From: Anaeramoeba ignava
Taxonomy: Eukaryota; Metamonada; Anaeramoebidae
Reading direction: 5' to 3'
Length of the DNA stretch: 64,000 bases
Assembly (NCBI GenBank): GCA_028826165.1
Contig: JAPDFW010000024.1
Coordinates: forward strand, 1-64,000
A program made the translations under genes and the position numbers. The notes beneath the pieces were generated by a model. The model did no database searches and had not been told where the DNA came from. It worked only from the letters and a program-made list of their open reading frames with translations. The first letter of the stretch is position 1. Every line of letters begins with the position of its first letter. Shown here piece by piece: positions 14,661 to 28,600 of this stretch.

Positions 14661-16803
14661 AAAATAAATTTAAATTGAAATAAATTTAATTTGAAATAAA
14701 TTTAATTGAAATAAATTTAATTTGAAATAAATTTGAATTGAAATAAATTTAAATTGAAATAAATTTAAATTGAAATAAATTTAATTTGAAATAAATTTAA
14801 TTTGAAATAATTGAAATAAATTTAAATTTGAAATAAATTTAAATTGAAATAAATTTAAATTGAAATAAATTTGAATTGAAATAAATTTAATTTGAAATAA
14901 ATTTGAAATAAATTTAAATTGAAATAAATTTAATTTGAAATAAATTTGAATTGAAATAAATTTAATTTGAAATAAATTTAAATTGAAATAAATTTAATTT
15001 GAAATAAATTTGAAATAAATTTAATTTGAAATGTTAAATTTAAATTGAAATAAATTTTAATTTAAAAATAAATTTAATTTGAAATAAATTTAATTTGAAA
15101 TAAATTTGAATTGAAATAAATTTAAATTGAAATAAATTTAATTTGAAATAAAAATTGAAATAAATTTAATTTGAAATAAATTTAATTTGAAATAAATTTA
15201 ATTTGAAATAAATTAAATTTGAAAAATAAATAAATTTAATTGAATTAAAAATAAATTTAATTTGAAATAAATTTAAATTTGAAATAAATTTAAATTGAAA
15301 TAAATTTAATTTGAAATAAATTTGAAATTTGAAATAAATTTAATTTGAAATAAATTTAATTTGAAATAAAATTTGAAATAAATTTAATTTGAAATAAATT
15401 TAAATTGAAATAAATTTAAATTTGAAATAAATTTAATTTGAAATAAATTTGATTTGAAATAAATTTGAATTGAAATAAATTTAATTTGAAATAAATTGAA
15501 ATAAATTTGAATTGAAATAAATTTAATTTGAAATAAATTTGAATTGAAATAAATTTGAATTGAAATAAATTTGAATTGAAATAAATTTAATTTGAAATAA
15601 ATTTAATTTGAAATAAATTTAATTTGAAATAAATTTGAATTTGAAATAAATTTAAATTGAAATAAATTTAAATAAAATTTTGAAATAAATTTAATTTGAA
15701 ATAAATTTAATTTGAAATAAATTTAATTTGAAATAAATTTAATTTGAAATAAATTTGAATTGAAATAAATTTAATTTGAATTGAAATAAATTTAAATTGA
15801 AATAAATTTGAATTGAAATAAATTTAAATTTGAAATAAATTTAATTTGAAATAAATTTAATTTGAAATAAATTTGAATTGAAATAAATTTGAATTGAAAT
15901 AAATTTAATTTGAAATAAATTTAAATTGAAATAAATTTGAATTGAAATAAATTTAATTTGAAATAAATTTAATTTGAAATAAATTTAATTTGAAATAAAT
16001 TTAATTTGAAATAAATTTGAATTGAAATAATTTGAAATAAATTTAAATTGAAATAAATTTAATTTGAAATAAATTTAATTTGAAATAAATTTGAATTAAA
16101 TTTAAATTGAAATAAATTTGAATTGAAATAAATTTGAATTGAAATAAATTTGAATTGAAATAAATTTAATTTGAAATAAATTTAATTTGAAATAAATTTG
16201 AAATAAATTTAATTTGAAATAAATTTAATTTGAATTGAAATAAATTTAATTTGAAATAAATTTGAATTGAAATAAATTTGAATTTGAAATAAATTTAAAT
16301 TGAAATAAATTTAATTTGAAATAAATTTGAATTTGAATTGAAATAAATTTAATTTGAAATAAATTTGAATTGAAATAAATTTGAATTGAAATAAATTTAA
16401 TTTGAAATAAATTTAATTTGAAATAAATTTGAATTGAAATAAATTTAAATTGAAATAAATTTGAATTTGAAATAAATTTAATTTGAAATAAATTTGAATT
16501 TGAAATAAATTTGAATTGAAATAAATTTGAAATAAATTTAATTTGAAATAAATTTGAAATAAATTTAATTTGAAATAAATTTAATTTGAAATAAATTTAA
16601 TTTGAAATTGAAATAAATTTAATTTGAAATAAATTTAATTTGAAATAAATTTAATTTGAAATAAATTTGAATTTGAAATAAATTTAATTTGAAATAAATT
16701 TAATTTGAAATAAATTTGAATTTGAAATAAATTTAATTTGAAATAAATTTAATTTGAAATAAATTTGAATTGAAATAAATTTAATTTGAAATAAATTTGA
16801 AAT
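14661..16803 (+). repeat. 16-17-bp spacer repeat array upstream of the rDNA
   Basis: More than 2 kb of tandem AATTTAATTTGAAATAA-type units, mixing ATTTAATTTGAAATAA, ATTTGAATTGAAATAA and ATTTAAATTGAAATAA variants, with occasional shortened units. It ends about 150 bp before the first complex sequence of the presumed Pol I promoter. Repeat arrays in this position often act as spacer enhancers or promoters in rDNA; here that role is inferred from position only. Confidence 0.85.
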
Positions 16804-16949
16804 ATGTTTTGTTTTGTTTTTGGAAAATGTTTATTTTTTTGGATAAAATAAGAAAAGAAAAAAAAATAACGAATATAGGGAAAGTAACGAATAGTTAAAA
16901 AAAAATAGAATAAATGATCAGTAGAATAAGATAAATAATATTTTGATGA

Positions 16950-17364
16950 AATGGGCAAGTTAAAATATAAAAAATAGCACAGTATGTGTATATAAAATCA
17001 AGCATTTGCACACCACGCCTTATTGACAAAAAGTGAGAACTTTTTTGTCAGGCAAAAATTTATGTTCATTTAATGTTGGAACTTTTTATTTGATTAAGCA
17101 AATATTTATCTTTATTTATTAAAGATATATAATAGTTAAAATATTTTTAAAAAATAAAAAATAAAAATATAAAAAAAAATAAATAAAAATGGAAAGAAGA
17201 ATATTGTATTAATTTTATAAATATAAATAAAAATAAATAATTAAAAATAAAATAATATTTAAATAAATTATTATTAATTTTTTTTTTGAAATAAAAATAT
17301 AGAAATGAAGTTGATAAATAAATAAATTTAAAATAAAAATAAAAATAAAAAATAAAAAAAATAG
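16950..17364 (+). promoter_or_regulatory. Putative Pol I promoter and 5' external transcribed spacer
   Basis: After kilobases of simple repeats, sequence complexity jumps at about 16950-17060, where GCACAGTATGTG and GCATTTGCACACCACGCC occur. A strong stem-loop lies at about 17017-17054: GCCT...AGGC outside and GACAAAAAGT / ACTTTTTTGTC around a GAGA loop. It is followed by about 300 bp of A/T sequence up to the 18S start. The position and unusual conservation-like complexity suggest the promoter plus ETS. The start site cannot be placed, and an independent small RNA gene here is an alternative. Confidence 0.45.
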
Positions 17365-18881
17365 ATACCTGGTTGATCCTGCCAGTAGTTATATGCTTGT
17401 CTCAAAGATATAAGCCATGCAAGTGTAAGTATAAACCATATTATGGTGAGACTGCGAATGGCTCATTAAATCAGTTATAGTTTATTTGATAGATTTTTTA
17501 TATATAATTTGATAAGTTATTTTATTAATTATATTTACTACTTGGATAACCGTAGTAATTCTGGGGCTAATACATGCAATAAATCCCTGTTTTTCTATTT
17601 ATATTATTTTTGTTAAAGAAAATGAGGAAAAATATTATATTTACAATATATTAAAGGGAGTATTTATTAGTAATATCTTTATTAAGAAAGATGACTCATA
17701 ATAACTTAGCGAATCGTATTACCTATATACAATCAATCATTATATATTTTTATATTTATATTTTGGAGATTGTATTTTGAGTAGACGATGAATCATTCAA
17801 ATTTCTGCCCTATCAATTTAGGAAGGTTGTGTAGTGGACAACGATGATTATAACGGGTAACGGACGATTGGGGTCGGATTCCGGAGAAGGAGCCTGAGAA
17901 ACGGCTACTACATCCAAGGAAGGCAGCAGGCGCGCAAATTACCCAATGTTAAAATAACGAGGTAGTGACAAGAAATACTAATTAGGGATGTTTTATAATC
18001 ACATCTTTTTTATTGGAATGAAGTAATTTTAAATCCCTTACTGATAATCAATTAGAGGGCAAGTCTGGTGCCAGCAGCCGCGGTAATTCCAGCTCTAATA
18101 GTGTATACTAAAGTTGTTGCAGTTAAAAAGCTCGTAGTTGTTTTTATTTTTTTTTAATTTATAATGAAAAAAAAAAAGATTATATAAAAAATAATTTTAT
18201 TATAATTTTTAAATTTTTAAATGAGAATAAAATAATTTTTGTGGAGATTCAAAAAACAAAACAAAAATTATTTTATTTTTATTTTTATATTATTTAAAAA
18301 TTAAAATTTTAAAATGAAATTTTTATATAATCTAAATTAAAATCAAAAGAAATTTATTTTTTTTTTAAATATAAAAAATAAATATTTTACTTTGAATAAA
18401 ATAGAGTGTTCAAAGCAAGTTAAAATGAAAGAATTATTTTTTATTTTTTATTTTATTTATAAAAAATAAGAAATAATTTAATTATTTAAATAATAATTTA
18501 GCTATGAATAAATTAGCATGGAATAATAGAATAAGACTTTTTATAATGAAAAAAAAGATTATAAAAAGTAATGAAAAATGGAGACAGAATCGGGGGTGAT
18601 AAAATTTAATAGTCAGAGGTGAAATTCAATGATTTATTAAAGATTAACAGAAGCGAAAGCGTTCACCAAGTATGTTCTCATCAATCAAGAACGAAAGTTA
18701 GGGGATCGAAGACGATTAGATACCGTCGTAGTCCTAACCATAAACGATGCCAACTAGGGATTGGAAACTAATAATTTTTCAAAAATAATTTTTATATATT
18801 TTATATAAAAATTAAGAAAACTTTCAGAACCTTGTGAGAAATCATAAGTATATGGGCTCTGGGGGGAGTATGGACGCAAGT

Positions 18882-18927
<46 letters not shown>

Positions 18928-19450
18928 TTGTGGCTTAATTTGACTCAACGCGGGGAAACTTACCAGATCAGGACATAATAAGGATTGACAGATTAAAAGC
19001 TCTTTCATGATTTTATGGATGGTGGTGCATGGCCGTTTTTAGTTCGTGGAGTGATTTGTCTGTGTTAATTCCGTAAACGAGCGAGACCTTTACTTACTAA
19101 CTAATTAAATATTTTTTAAATTAATAAAAATAATTTAATTTCTTAGAAGGACTATTCATTTTTTAATGAAAGGAAGATAAAGGCAACAACAGGTCCGTGA
19201 TGCCCTTAGATGTTCTGGGCTGCACACGTGCTACAATGTTAATAACAATAAGTAATTATTCATCTTAAATTTATTTTTAAAATGAATATAACCTAATCTG
19301 AAAAGATTTTTAAAGAAAAGATTTATTTTTATTTTTTATTTTTTATTTAGGTAAACTTAGAAAATATTAACATGCTTGGAATAGATTATTGAAATTATTA
19401 ATCTTGAACAAGGAATTCCTAGTAAATGTAAATCATAATTTTACATTGAT

Positions 19451-19496
<46 letters not shown>

Positions 19497-19631
19497 GATA
19501 ACCCGATGAAATTTTTAGACTATTTCTTAAAAATTATTTTTAAAAAATGGAAAGATAATTAAATCATGTTATCTAGAGGAAGGAGAAGTCGTAACAAGGC
19601 AGCGCTAAATGAATTTGGTGCTGGATCATTA
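17365..19631 (+). rRNA. 18S small-subunit rRNA
   Basis: Begins with TACCTGGTTGATCCTGCCAG and ends GGATCATTA. Universally conserved blocks are present: GTGCCAGCAGCCGCGGTAAT at about 18069, ACTTAAAGGAATTGACGG at about 18887 and TTGTACACACCGCCCGTCGC at about 19466. At ~2.27 kb it is longer than the usual 1.8 kb, mainly because of an A/T-rich V4 expansion at about 18140-18500. The 3' end deviates from the usual eukaryotic helix 45 sequence, but the stem is preserved by paired changes around the TGAA loop. No intron or obvious break seen. Ends are set by homology, +/- a few bases. Confidence 0.97.
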
Positions 19632-19711
19632 ACATAAAAAATAATTTAATTTAAACTTTATTTAAATAAAAAAGAATTCTTTTTTTAAATAAAATAAAAA
19701 ATAAATAAAAA
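19632..19711 (+). other. ITS1
   Basis: About 80 bp of A/T sequence between the 18S end and the 5.8S start. Short for a eukaryote, with no internal genes. Confidence 0.85.
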
Positions 19712-19882
19712 AATAACAATGGATATCTTGGTTCTCGTAATGATGAAGAACACAGCAAAATGTGATAAATAATATGAATTGCAATGTTTGTGAATAATTG
19801 AATTTTTGAACGCATATTGCACTTTTTATTTTTATATTTTTATTAATATTTTAATAAAAAGTATTTCTAAATGAGTGTTATT
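19712..19882 (+). rRNA. 5.8S rRNA
   Basis: Starts near AACAATGGATATCTTGGTTC and contains the conserved GATGAAGAACACAGCAAAAT, GAATTGCAATGTTTGTGAAT and TTTTTGAACGCATATTGCAC blocks, matching the eukaryotic 5.8S order. The 3' hairpin is expanded with A/T (CTTTTTATTTTT...AATAAAAAG) before GTATTTCTAAATGAGTGT, the counterpart of GCATGCCTGTTTGAGCGT. The 3' end is approximate. Confidence 0.92.
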
Positions 19883-19963
19883 TTATATTATATAAATTGA
19901 AAATTTATTTTTTAATTAAAATAGATTTTTTAAATTAATTTAAATTTAAATTTTATTTTTATT
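19883..19963 (+). other. ITS2
   Basis: About 80 bp of A/T spacer between 5.8S and 28S. Much shorter than the usual four-helix ITS2. The border with 28S is set at the AACCTCATTTTAGATAAAAT block, the counterpart of GACCTCAGATCAGG. Confidence 0.75.
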
Positions 19964-22305
19964 AACCTCATTTTAGATAAAATTACCTGCTAAATTTAAG
20001 CATATTAATAAGCAGAGGAAAAAGAAAATAACAATGATTATGTTAGTAACGGCGAGTGAAAACATAAAAGTTCAAATTTTAAAACTAATTTTATTTATTT
20101 TAAAATTATTTTTTATTTAATAAAATTAATATAAATAAATTAGTATTGTAAACTAAAAAAGTAAATATTTAAATTAATTATTATTAACCTATTATAAAAT
20201 ATTTGGAATAATATTTTTATTTAAAATCAAAGAGGGTGAAAATCCCGTATTTGAATAGGTTTTATTTATAAAATAATTTTCTAAATTAATAATAAATTTT
20301 TTAAATATTACTTATAAAGAGTCAGGGTGTTTGAGATTGCACTCTTAATAAAAACTAAAAAATTAAATTTATTTTTTTTTTAGAAACTGGTAATCATCAG
20401 TTAAAACTAAATATTAACGAGAAACCGATAGTGAACAAGTACAGTGATGGAAAGATGAAAAGAACTTTGAAAAGAGAGTGAAATAGGACTTGAAATTGTT
20501 ATTTTATGAATCCTTCTTTTTTTTTTTAAATTAAAAAATAATTAAAAAATGAAATAAAAATTAAATAATGGTAAATAAATTGGTTTTATTTTTTTATTTT
20601 TTTTTCTTTTGAAATTAAAATGATAAAAATATTATTGATTATTATTTAATATAATTATTAATTTAATTTTATTTTTAAATTATTTAAAATTAAATAAAAT
20701 AAAAGAAAAATAAGGACCCGTCTTGAAACACGGACCAAGGAGTCTAATATTTTTGTAAGTATTATAATTTATTAAATTTATAATGCATAATGAAAGTGAA
20801 AAATATCATTTTAAATCAATTTTCTTTTTATTAAGAAAATTAGAAAGAACAGAAATATTAGGACCCGATAGATGGTGAACTATGGCTGCATAGAATGAAA
20901 CCGGATGAAAATTCGGAGGAAGTTCGTAGCGGTACTGACGTGCAAATCGTTCGTCAAATGTGGCTATAGGGGCGAAAGACTAATCGAACCATTTAGTAGC
21001 TGGTTCCCTCCGAAATTTCTCTCAGGATAGCCAATGCTTAAAATATTTTAAATTATTATTAAAAAGTTATGTCAAGTAGAGCTAATGATTAGAGGATTTG
21101 GAATCTTATTGATTTTAACCTATTCTCAAACTCCAAATTGGCAAATTAATATAAAAATAAATTAATTTTATTTTTATTATTATTTAAATAAAAAATTTAA
21201 TAGCATTGAGTGGGCCATTACGGGTAATCTGTAATGGCAAAACGGGATGAACCGAGAGATATGATAAGGAGCCAAAATATAAGTACAATGGATACCATAA
21301 AAGGAGATAATCGATGAAGACAGTGGGGCGGTGTTCCTGGTGATAGAAATCCGGTAAGGAGTTTGTAACAATTCACCCATCGAATTGATTATCCCTGAAA
21401 ATGGATGGCGCTTTAACTTTTTTTAAAAATAAATTTATCCTATTCATATCCAATTAACTTTTTTTCAGTTAATTGAGTAGGAGGGCGTATTGTTAATATA
21501 GAAGTTATAAGATTTTAAAATCAAATGAAATTAACAATAGTGCAGATCTTGGATGTAGTAGCAAATATTCAAGTTAAAATCTTGAAGGCCGAAGTGGAGA
21601 AGGGTTCCAGATGAACTGTGATTGAATCTGGGTTAGTCGTTTCTAAGAGTTTAGCTTAATTGCGATTATTTACAGAATATTTATTTTTTTATAAATATAA
21701 AAACTCAAAAGAGAATCAGGTTAATATTCCTGAACCTTTTTTTTTTTAAATTTTTAAATTTAAATATCGGTTTAAAATGGTAACATAAAATATTACTAAA
21801 AACATTATTAAATAATATGAGAAGAGATTTCTTTTCTTTTTAACAAACTTTTATTTATATTAATAAATATATTTAATTTTTTATAAATTAATTATATAAT
21901 TTTTACCATTGAAACAGATTAACTGGAGAAATGGAAAAAAGTTTGGAAGAATAATTCTTAAATAATAGAATTTATCATAAATTATTTAATAATATTTAAA
22001 AAATTAGTAATATTCAAAATTCGGAAAAGAACGTACCAATAACCGCAACAGGTCTCCAAGGTTAAAAGCCTCTGGCTAAGTAGAATAAAGTAGGTAAGGG
22101 AAGTCGGCAAAATAGATCCGTAACTTCGGGAGAAGGATTGGCTCTGATTTTTTTTAAATTAATTAAAAAATAAAACAGAACTGAAGCTAACAAGAGGAAT
22201 CCGACTGTTTAATTAAAACATAGCATTATGAAAGTTTTGAAATAGAATTAGACATAATGTGAATTCTGCCCAGTGCTCTGAAAGTTAAAGTGAAGAAATT
22301 CAAAG

Positions 22306-22391
<86 letters not shown>

Positions 22392-23115
22392 GCAACGAGA
22401 TTCCTACTGTCCCTATCTACCTTCTAGCGAACCAACAGCGAAGGGAACGGGCTTCGTACGAATGGCGGGGAAAGAAGACCCTTTAGAGCTTGACTCTAGT
22501 CTGATGAAGTAAAATGGTCTAAGAGGTATAGGATAGGCGGGAGTTTTTTATTTATTTATTTAAATGAAAAACAAAAGTGAAATACCGCTACTCTTGGTAT
22601 CATATTACTAATTTGTTTAAGTGGGTAAATAAATAAATTATTTTATTCTAATTTATTTATAATATTAATTTTAAATAAAAATAATAAAACCCAATCCAAA
22701 ATTTTATATTTTTTTATTTTCAAATATTGAAATATAAAAACAACAAAAACAAGATCAGGTGGGGAGTTTGGCTGGGGCGGCACGACTGCTATAAAATAAC
22801 GCAGACGTCCTAAGAGAAGCTCAAGAAGAACAGAAATCATGTTTAGAACATAAGGGTAAAAGCTTCTTTAAATTAAATTTTCAGTAAGAATAAAAAGTGT
22901 GAAAGCATGGCCTAGCGATCCTTTAAAAATATTCAATGAAATCTATACAAATAAAGTAGATAATGAAATTAGAGGTGTCAGAAAAGTTACCTGAGGGATA
23001 ACTGGCTTGTGGCGGTCGAGCGTTCATAGCGACTCCGCCGTTTGATTCTTCGATGTCGGCTCTTCCTATCCTATACTTGCACAAGGGGATAAGGGTTAGA
23101 TTGTTCACCTATCAA

Positions 23116-23169
<54 letters not shown>

Positions 23170-23597
23170 CATTTATTTAAATAAAATAAAAAATAAAAGT
23201 ATTTTGATAGTAATACAACATAGTACGAGAGGAACTGTTGTTTCAGATTAAAGGTAAAATGATTTGGATGAATAAGCAATGATTAGAAGCTTATATCTGA
23301 AGGATTATGGCTGAAAGCCTCTAAGCCAGAAACCAAACTAAATTAATAAAATACTCATTTTAAAAATCAAAACTTCATTTATTCAAAAACAATAATTTAA
23401 AATAAATTTTATATTAAATAAAATTGAAAAATATTTATATATAAAAAAAAATGAAGAATAAAAATATTCAGTAAACGACTTTAAAATAGAACAAGGGATT
23501 GTAAGTAGTAGAGTAAGATTTTTAAATAAATAATTTTTATATTTTATTTATTTAAAAATAAATACGATCTATTGAGATTTAACCTTTTGTTCTTATT
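19964..23597 (+). rRNA. 28S large-subunit rRNA
   Basis: Runs from the ACCTCA...TTACCTGCTAAATTTAAGCA start region to AGATTTAACCTTTTGTTCTT. Landmarks: AAGCAGAGGAAAAAGAAAAT and GTAACGGCGAGTGAA (5' domain), GGACCCGTCTTGAAACACGG (about 20714), CGGCGGGAGTAACTATGACT (about 22319), GGATAACTGGCTTGTGGCGG (about 22996) and the sarcin-ricin loop AGTACGAGAGGAACTG (about 23223). Expansion segments are pure A/T and short, giving ~3.6 kb. I see no intron or retroelement insertion at the usual sites. Ends are approximate. Confidence 0.96.
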
Positions 23598-23735
23598 TTA
23601 AAAAAAAAAAAATAAAATTTTTTTTTTTTATTTTTATTTTTATTTTTATTTTTATTTTTATTTTTAATTTTTATTTTTATTTTTATTTTTATTTTTTTAT
23701 TTTTATTTTTTTATTTTTTTAATTAATTATAAATG
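23598..23735. repeat. T-rich TTTTTA repeat just after 28S
   Basis: Poly-A, then T-run and TTTTTA hexamers directly downstream of the 28S end. By position it may serve in 3' ETS processing or Pol I termination; no recognised terminator motif. Confidence 0.7.
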
Positions 23736-25653
23736 AGGATAAAATTTATGATTAATGATGTAAAAATAATGTAAAATTAATATTAATTTTATTCCAAAAA
23801 AATATTAAAAATTCAAAAATTTATTATAAATTTAGAATAAAATAATACAAAATTAAATCAATACAAAAAAATTAATATTAAATTTATATTAAATTTATTT
23901 TTGTTTAAAAAATTCAAACTCCAAAATATAAAAAATAAAAACCAAAATATTCCCAAATAAAACTCTTCTTCTTTTTATTTATTTTAAATCAATTTAATAT
24001 CTAAATCTGTAATTACTTTATTAATTAATTTACTTTTAAATTTATTTATTTTCAAATTCTGAATTAATTTATTTAATTTATTCTATTTATTTCTATTAGA
24101 TAAAATCTTTATTTTATTTTATTTTATTCATCTCCAATTTCCCAAAATAAAAATAAAAATAAAAAATCAATAATTTCAAAAATCTAAATTTATATTTATT
24201 TATATTTATAATTTATCAAAGGTAATTAATTAAATTTCTTTTTCACTTCATTTAGATTCAATTTATCTGATTATTATTTATTATTTATTTATTTATTATT
24301 TTAAATTATTTTATTTTTATTAAATAAATTTTGATTTGGAAAATATCAATCAATTAATTAATAATCAATCAATAATTTATTTCTAATTCATTTCATTTTT
24401 TTTCATTTCCAAAATTTAAATCAAAATTTAAATCAATTTATTTATATATTATAATAATTTAAACAAAATAATTAATAAAAAATTTATTTTAATTTAATTT
24501 AATTTCAATTTTTTATATATTTTAATTTCAATATTAATTTAAATTAAAAATAAATTTCAATTTATTAATTTATATATATAAAATAAATTTATTTTCAATT
24601 TATTTTAAATTTCAAAAATAAAAAATTCTATATTAAAATATATAAATTTATTTATATATATTATAAACAAATTTATAACAAAATAATTAATTAATTTAAT
24701 TTCCAATTTATTTATAATTTATATTCAAAAATAAAAAATCAATTTCTCTATATATAAAATATATAAATTTAATTTTCAATTTATTTATAATTTAAATTTA
24801 AAAATAAAAAATCAATTTATTTATATATATTATAAACAAATTTATAACAAAATAATTAATTAATTTAATTTCCAATTTCTTTATAATTTATATTCAAAAA
24901 ATAAAAAAATCAATTTCTCTCTATATAAAATATATAAATTTATTAAAATAAAAATCAATTTATTTATATATATTATAAACAAATTATAAAAAAAAATAAT
25001 TAATTTAATTTCAATTTATTTATAATTTATATTCAAAAATAAAAATAAATTTAATTTTCAATTTATTAAAATAAAAAAAATTAAATTTAAAATTAATTTT
25101 AATTTTATTCAAAAAAAAAATTAAAAATCAAAAAAAATTTATTATAAATTTAGAATAAAATAATACAAAATTAAATCAATACAAAAAAATTAATATTAAA
25201 TTTATATTAAATTTATTTTTGTTTAAAAAATTCAAACTCCAAAATATAAAAAATAAAAACCAAAATATTCCCAAACAAAACTCTTCTTCTTTTTATTTAT
25301 TTTAAATCAATTTAATATCTAAATCTGTAATTACTTTATTAATTAATTTACTTTTAAATTTATTTATTTTCAAATTCTGAATTAATTTATTTAATTTATT
25401 CTATTTATTTCTATTAGATAAAATCTTTATTTTATTCATCTCCAATTTCCTAAAATAAAAATAAAAATAAAAAATCAATAATTTCAAAAATCTAAATTTA
25501 TATTTATTTATATTTATAATTTATCAAAGGTAATTAATTAAATTTCTTTTTCACTTCATTTAGATTCAATTTATCTGATTATTATTTATTATTTATTTAT
25601 TTATTATTTTAAATTATTTTATTTTTATTAAATAAATTTTGATTTGGAAAATA
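23736..25653 (+). repeat. rDNA-flank repeat, first block
   Basis: Two copies (about 23738-24430 and 25080-25653) of a ~600-700-bp unit: GGATAAAATTTATGATTAAT, ATATTCCCAAATAAAACTCT, TATCTAAATCTGTAATTACT, CATCTCCAATTTCC, TTTCTTTTTCACTTCATTTA, GATTTGGAAAATATCAATCA. They are separated by ~170-bp units (24430-25075) containing TATATATTATAAACAAATTT and AATCAATTTCTCTATATATA. Reverse-complement relatives lie left of the rDNA at 10430-10900 and 13240-13860. Confidence 0.75.
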
Positions 25654-28600
25654 CAGACATTTTATTGTAAGTAAGGATAAAATTTATGATTAATGATGTA
25701 AAAATGATGTAAAATTAATATTAATTTTATTCCAAAAAAATATTAAAAATTCAAAAATTTATTATAAATTTGGAATAAAATAATACAAAATTAAATCAAT
25801 ACAAAAAAATTAATATTAATTTTATATTAAATTTATTTTTGTTTAAAAAATTCAAACTCCAAAATATAAAAATACAAACCAAAATATTCCCAAATAAAAC
25901 TCTTCTTCTTTTTATTTATTTTAAATCAATTTAATATCTAAATCTGTAATTACTTTATTAATTAATTTACTTTTAAATTTATTTATTTTCAAATTCTGAA
26001 TTAATTTATTTAATTTATTCTATTTATTTCTATTAGATAAAATCTTTATTTTATTTTATTTTATTTTATTCATCTCCAATTTCCTAAAATAAAAATAAAA
26101 AAATCAATAATTTCAAAAATCTAAATTTATATTTATTTATATTTATAATTTATCAAAGGTAATTAACTAAATTTCTTTTTCACTTCATTTAGATTCAATT
26201 TATCTGATTATTATTTATTATTTATTTATTTATTATTTTAAATTATTTTATTTTTATTAATAAATTTTGATTTGGAAAATATCAATCAATTAATCAATAA
26301 TCAATCAATAATTTATTTCTAATTCATTTCATTTTTTTTTCATTTCCAAAATTTAAATCAATTTATTTATATATATTATAAACAAATTTATAATAAAATA
26401 ATTAATTAATTTAAATTCCAATTTATTTATAATTTATATTCAAAAAATAAAAAAAATCAATTTCTCTCTATATATAAAATATATAAATTTAATTTTTAAT
26501 TTATTTATAATTTAAATTAAAAATAAAAAAAATCAATTTATTTATATATATTATAAACAAATTTATAACAAAATAATTTATTAATTTAATTTCCAATTTA
26601 TTTATAATTTATATTCAAAAAATAAAAAATCAATTTCTCTCTATATATAAAATATATAAATTTAATTTTCAATTTATTTATAATTCAAATTAAAAATAAA
26701 AAAAATCAATTTATTTATATATATTATAAACAAATTTATAACAAAAATAATTTATTAATTTAATTTTCCAATTTATTTATAATTTAAATTCAAAAATAAA
26801 AAAATCAATTTCTCTCTATATATAAAATATATAAATTTAATTTTCAATTTATTTATAATTTAAAATAAAAATAAAAAAAATCAATTTATTTATATATATT
26901 ATAAACAAATTTATAATAAAATAATTAATTAATTTAATTTTCAATTTATTTATAATTTATATTCAAAAAATAAAAAATCAATTTCTCTCTATATATAAAA
27001 TATATAAATTTAATTTTCAATTCATTTATAATTTAAATTAAAAATAAAAAAAATCAATTTATTTATATATATTATAAACAAATTTATAACAAAATAATTT
27101 ATTAATTTAATTTTCAATTTATTTATAATTTATATTCAAAAAATAAAAAATCAATTTCTCTCTATATATAAAATATATGAATTTAATTTTCAATTTATTT
27201 CAATTTAAATTCAAAATAAAAAAAATCAATTTATTTATATATATTATAAACATATTTATAACAAAATAATTAATTAATTTAATTTTCAATTTATTTATAA
27301 TTTATATTCAAAAATAAAAAATCAATTTCTCTCTATATATAAAATATATAAATCTAATTTTCAATTTAATTATAATTTAAATTAAAAATAAAAAAATCAA
27401 TTTATTTATATATATTATAAACAAATTTATAATAAAATAATTTATTAATTTAATTTTCAATTTATTTATAATTTATATTCAAAAAATAAAAAATCAATTT
27501 CTCTCTATATATAAAATATATAAATTTATTTTTAATTTATTTATAATTTAAATTAAAAATAAAAAAATCAATTTATTTATATATATTATAAAACAAATTT
27601 ATAACAAAATAATTAATTAATTTAATTTCCAATTTATTTATAATTTATATTCAAAAAATAAAAAAATCAATTTCTCTCTATATATAAAATATATAAATTT
27701 ATTTTTAATTTATTTATAATTTAAATTAAAAATAAAAAAAATCAATTTATTTATATATATTATAAACAAATTTATAACAAAATAATTAATTAATTTAATT
27801 CCCAATTTATTTATAATTTTAATTCAAAAATAAAAAAATCAATTTCTCTCTATATATAAAATATATAAATTTATTTTTAAATTTATTTATAATATAAAAA
27901 ATAAAAAAAAAAATCAATTTATTTATATATATTATAAACAAATTTATAACAAAATAATTAATCAATTTAATTTCCAATTTATTTATAATTTATATTCAAA
28001 AAATAAAAAATCAATTTCTCTCTATATATAAAATATATAAATTTAATTTTCAATTTATTTATAATTTAAATTAAAAATAAAAAAATCAATTTATTTATAT
28101 ATATTATAAACAAATTTATAATAAAATAATTTATAAATTTAAATTCAAAAATAAAAAATCAATAATTTCAAAAATCTAAATTTATACTTATTTATATCAT
28201 TATTTATATTTATAATTTATCAAAGGTAATTAATTAATTAAATTTCTTTTTCACTTCATTTATATTCGATTTATCTGATTATTATCTATTATTTATTTAT
28301 TTATTATTTTAAATTATTTTATTTTTATTAAATAAATTTTGATTTGGAAAATATCAATCAATTAATTAATAATCAATCAATAATTTATTTCTAATTCATT
28401 TCATTTTTTTTTCATTTCCAAAATTTAAATCAAAATTCAAATCAAAAATTAAATCAAATTAAATTCAAAATTTAAATCAAATTCAAAATTCAAAATCTAT
28501 TGATAATTTGTTCTGAAAATAAAATCTAAATATAAATATAAAAAAAAATCAAATTGATATTATTTTTATATGTTTTATTTAGAAACAAAAAAAAATCATC

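Noticed and set aside
21180-23108. Antisense frames within 28S (21180-21380, 22643-22840, 22923-23108)
   Set aside because: They lie in conserved 28S rRNA sequence on the opposite strand.
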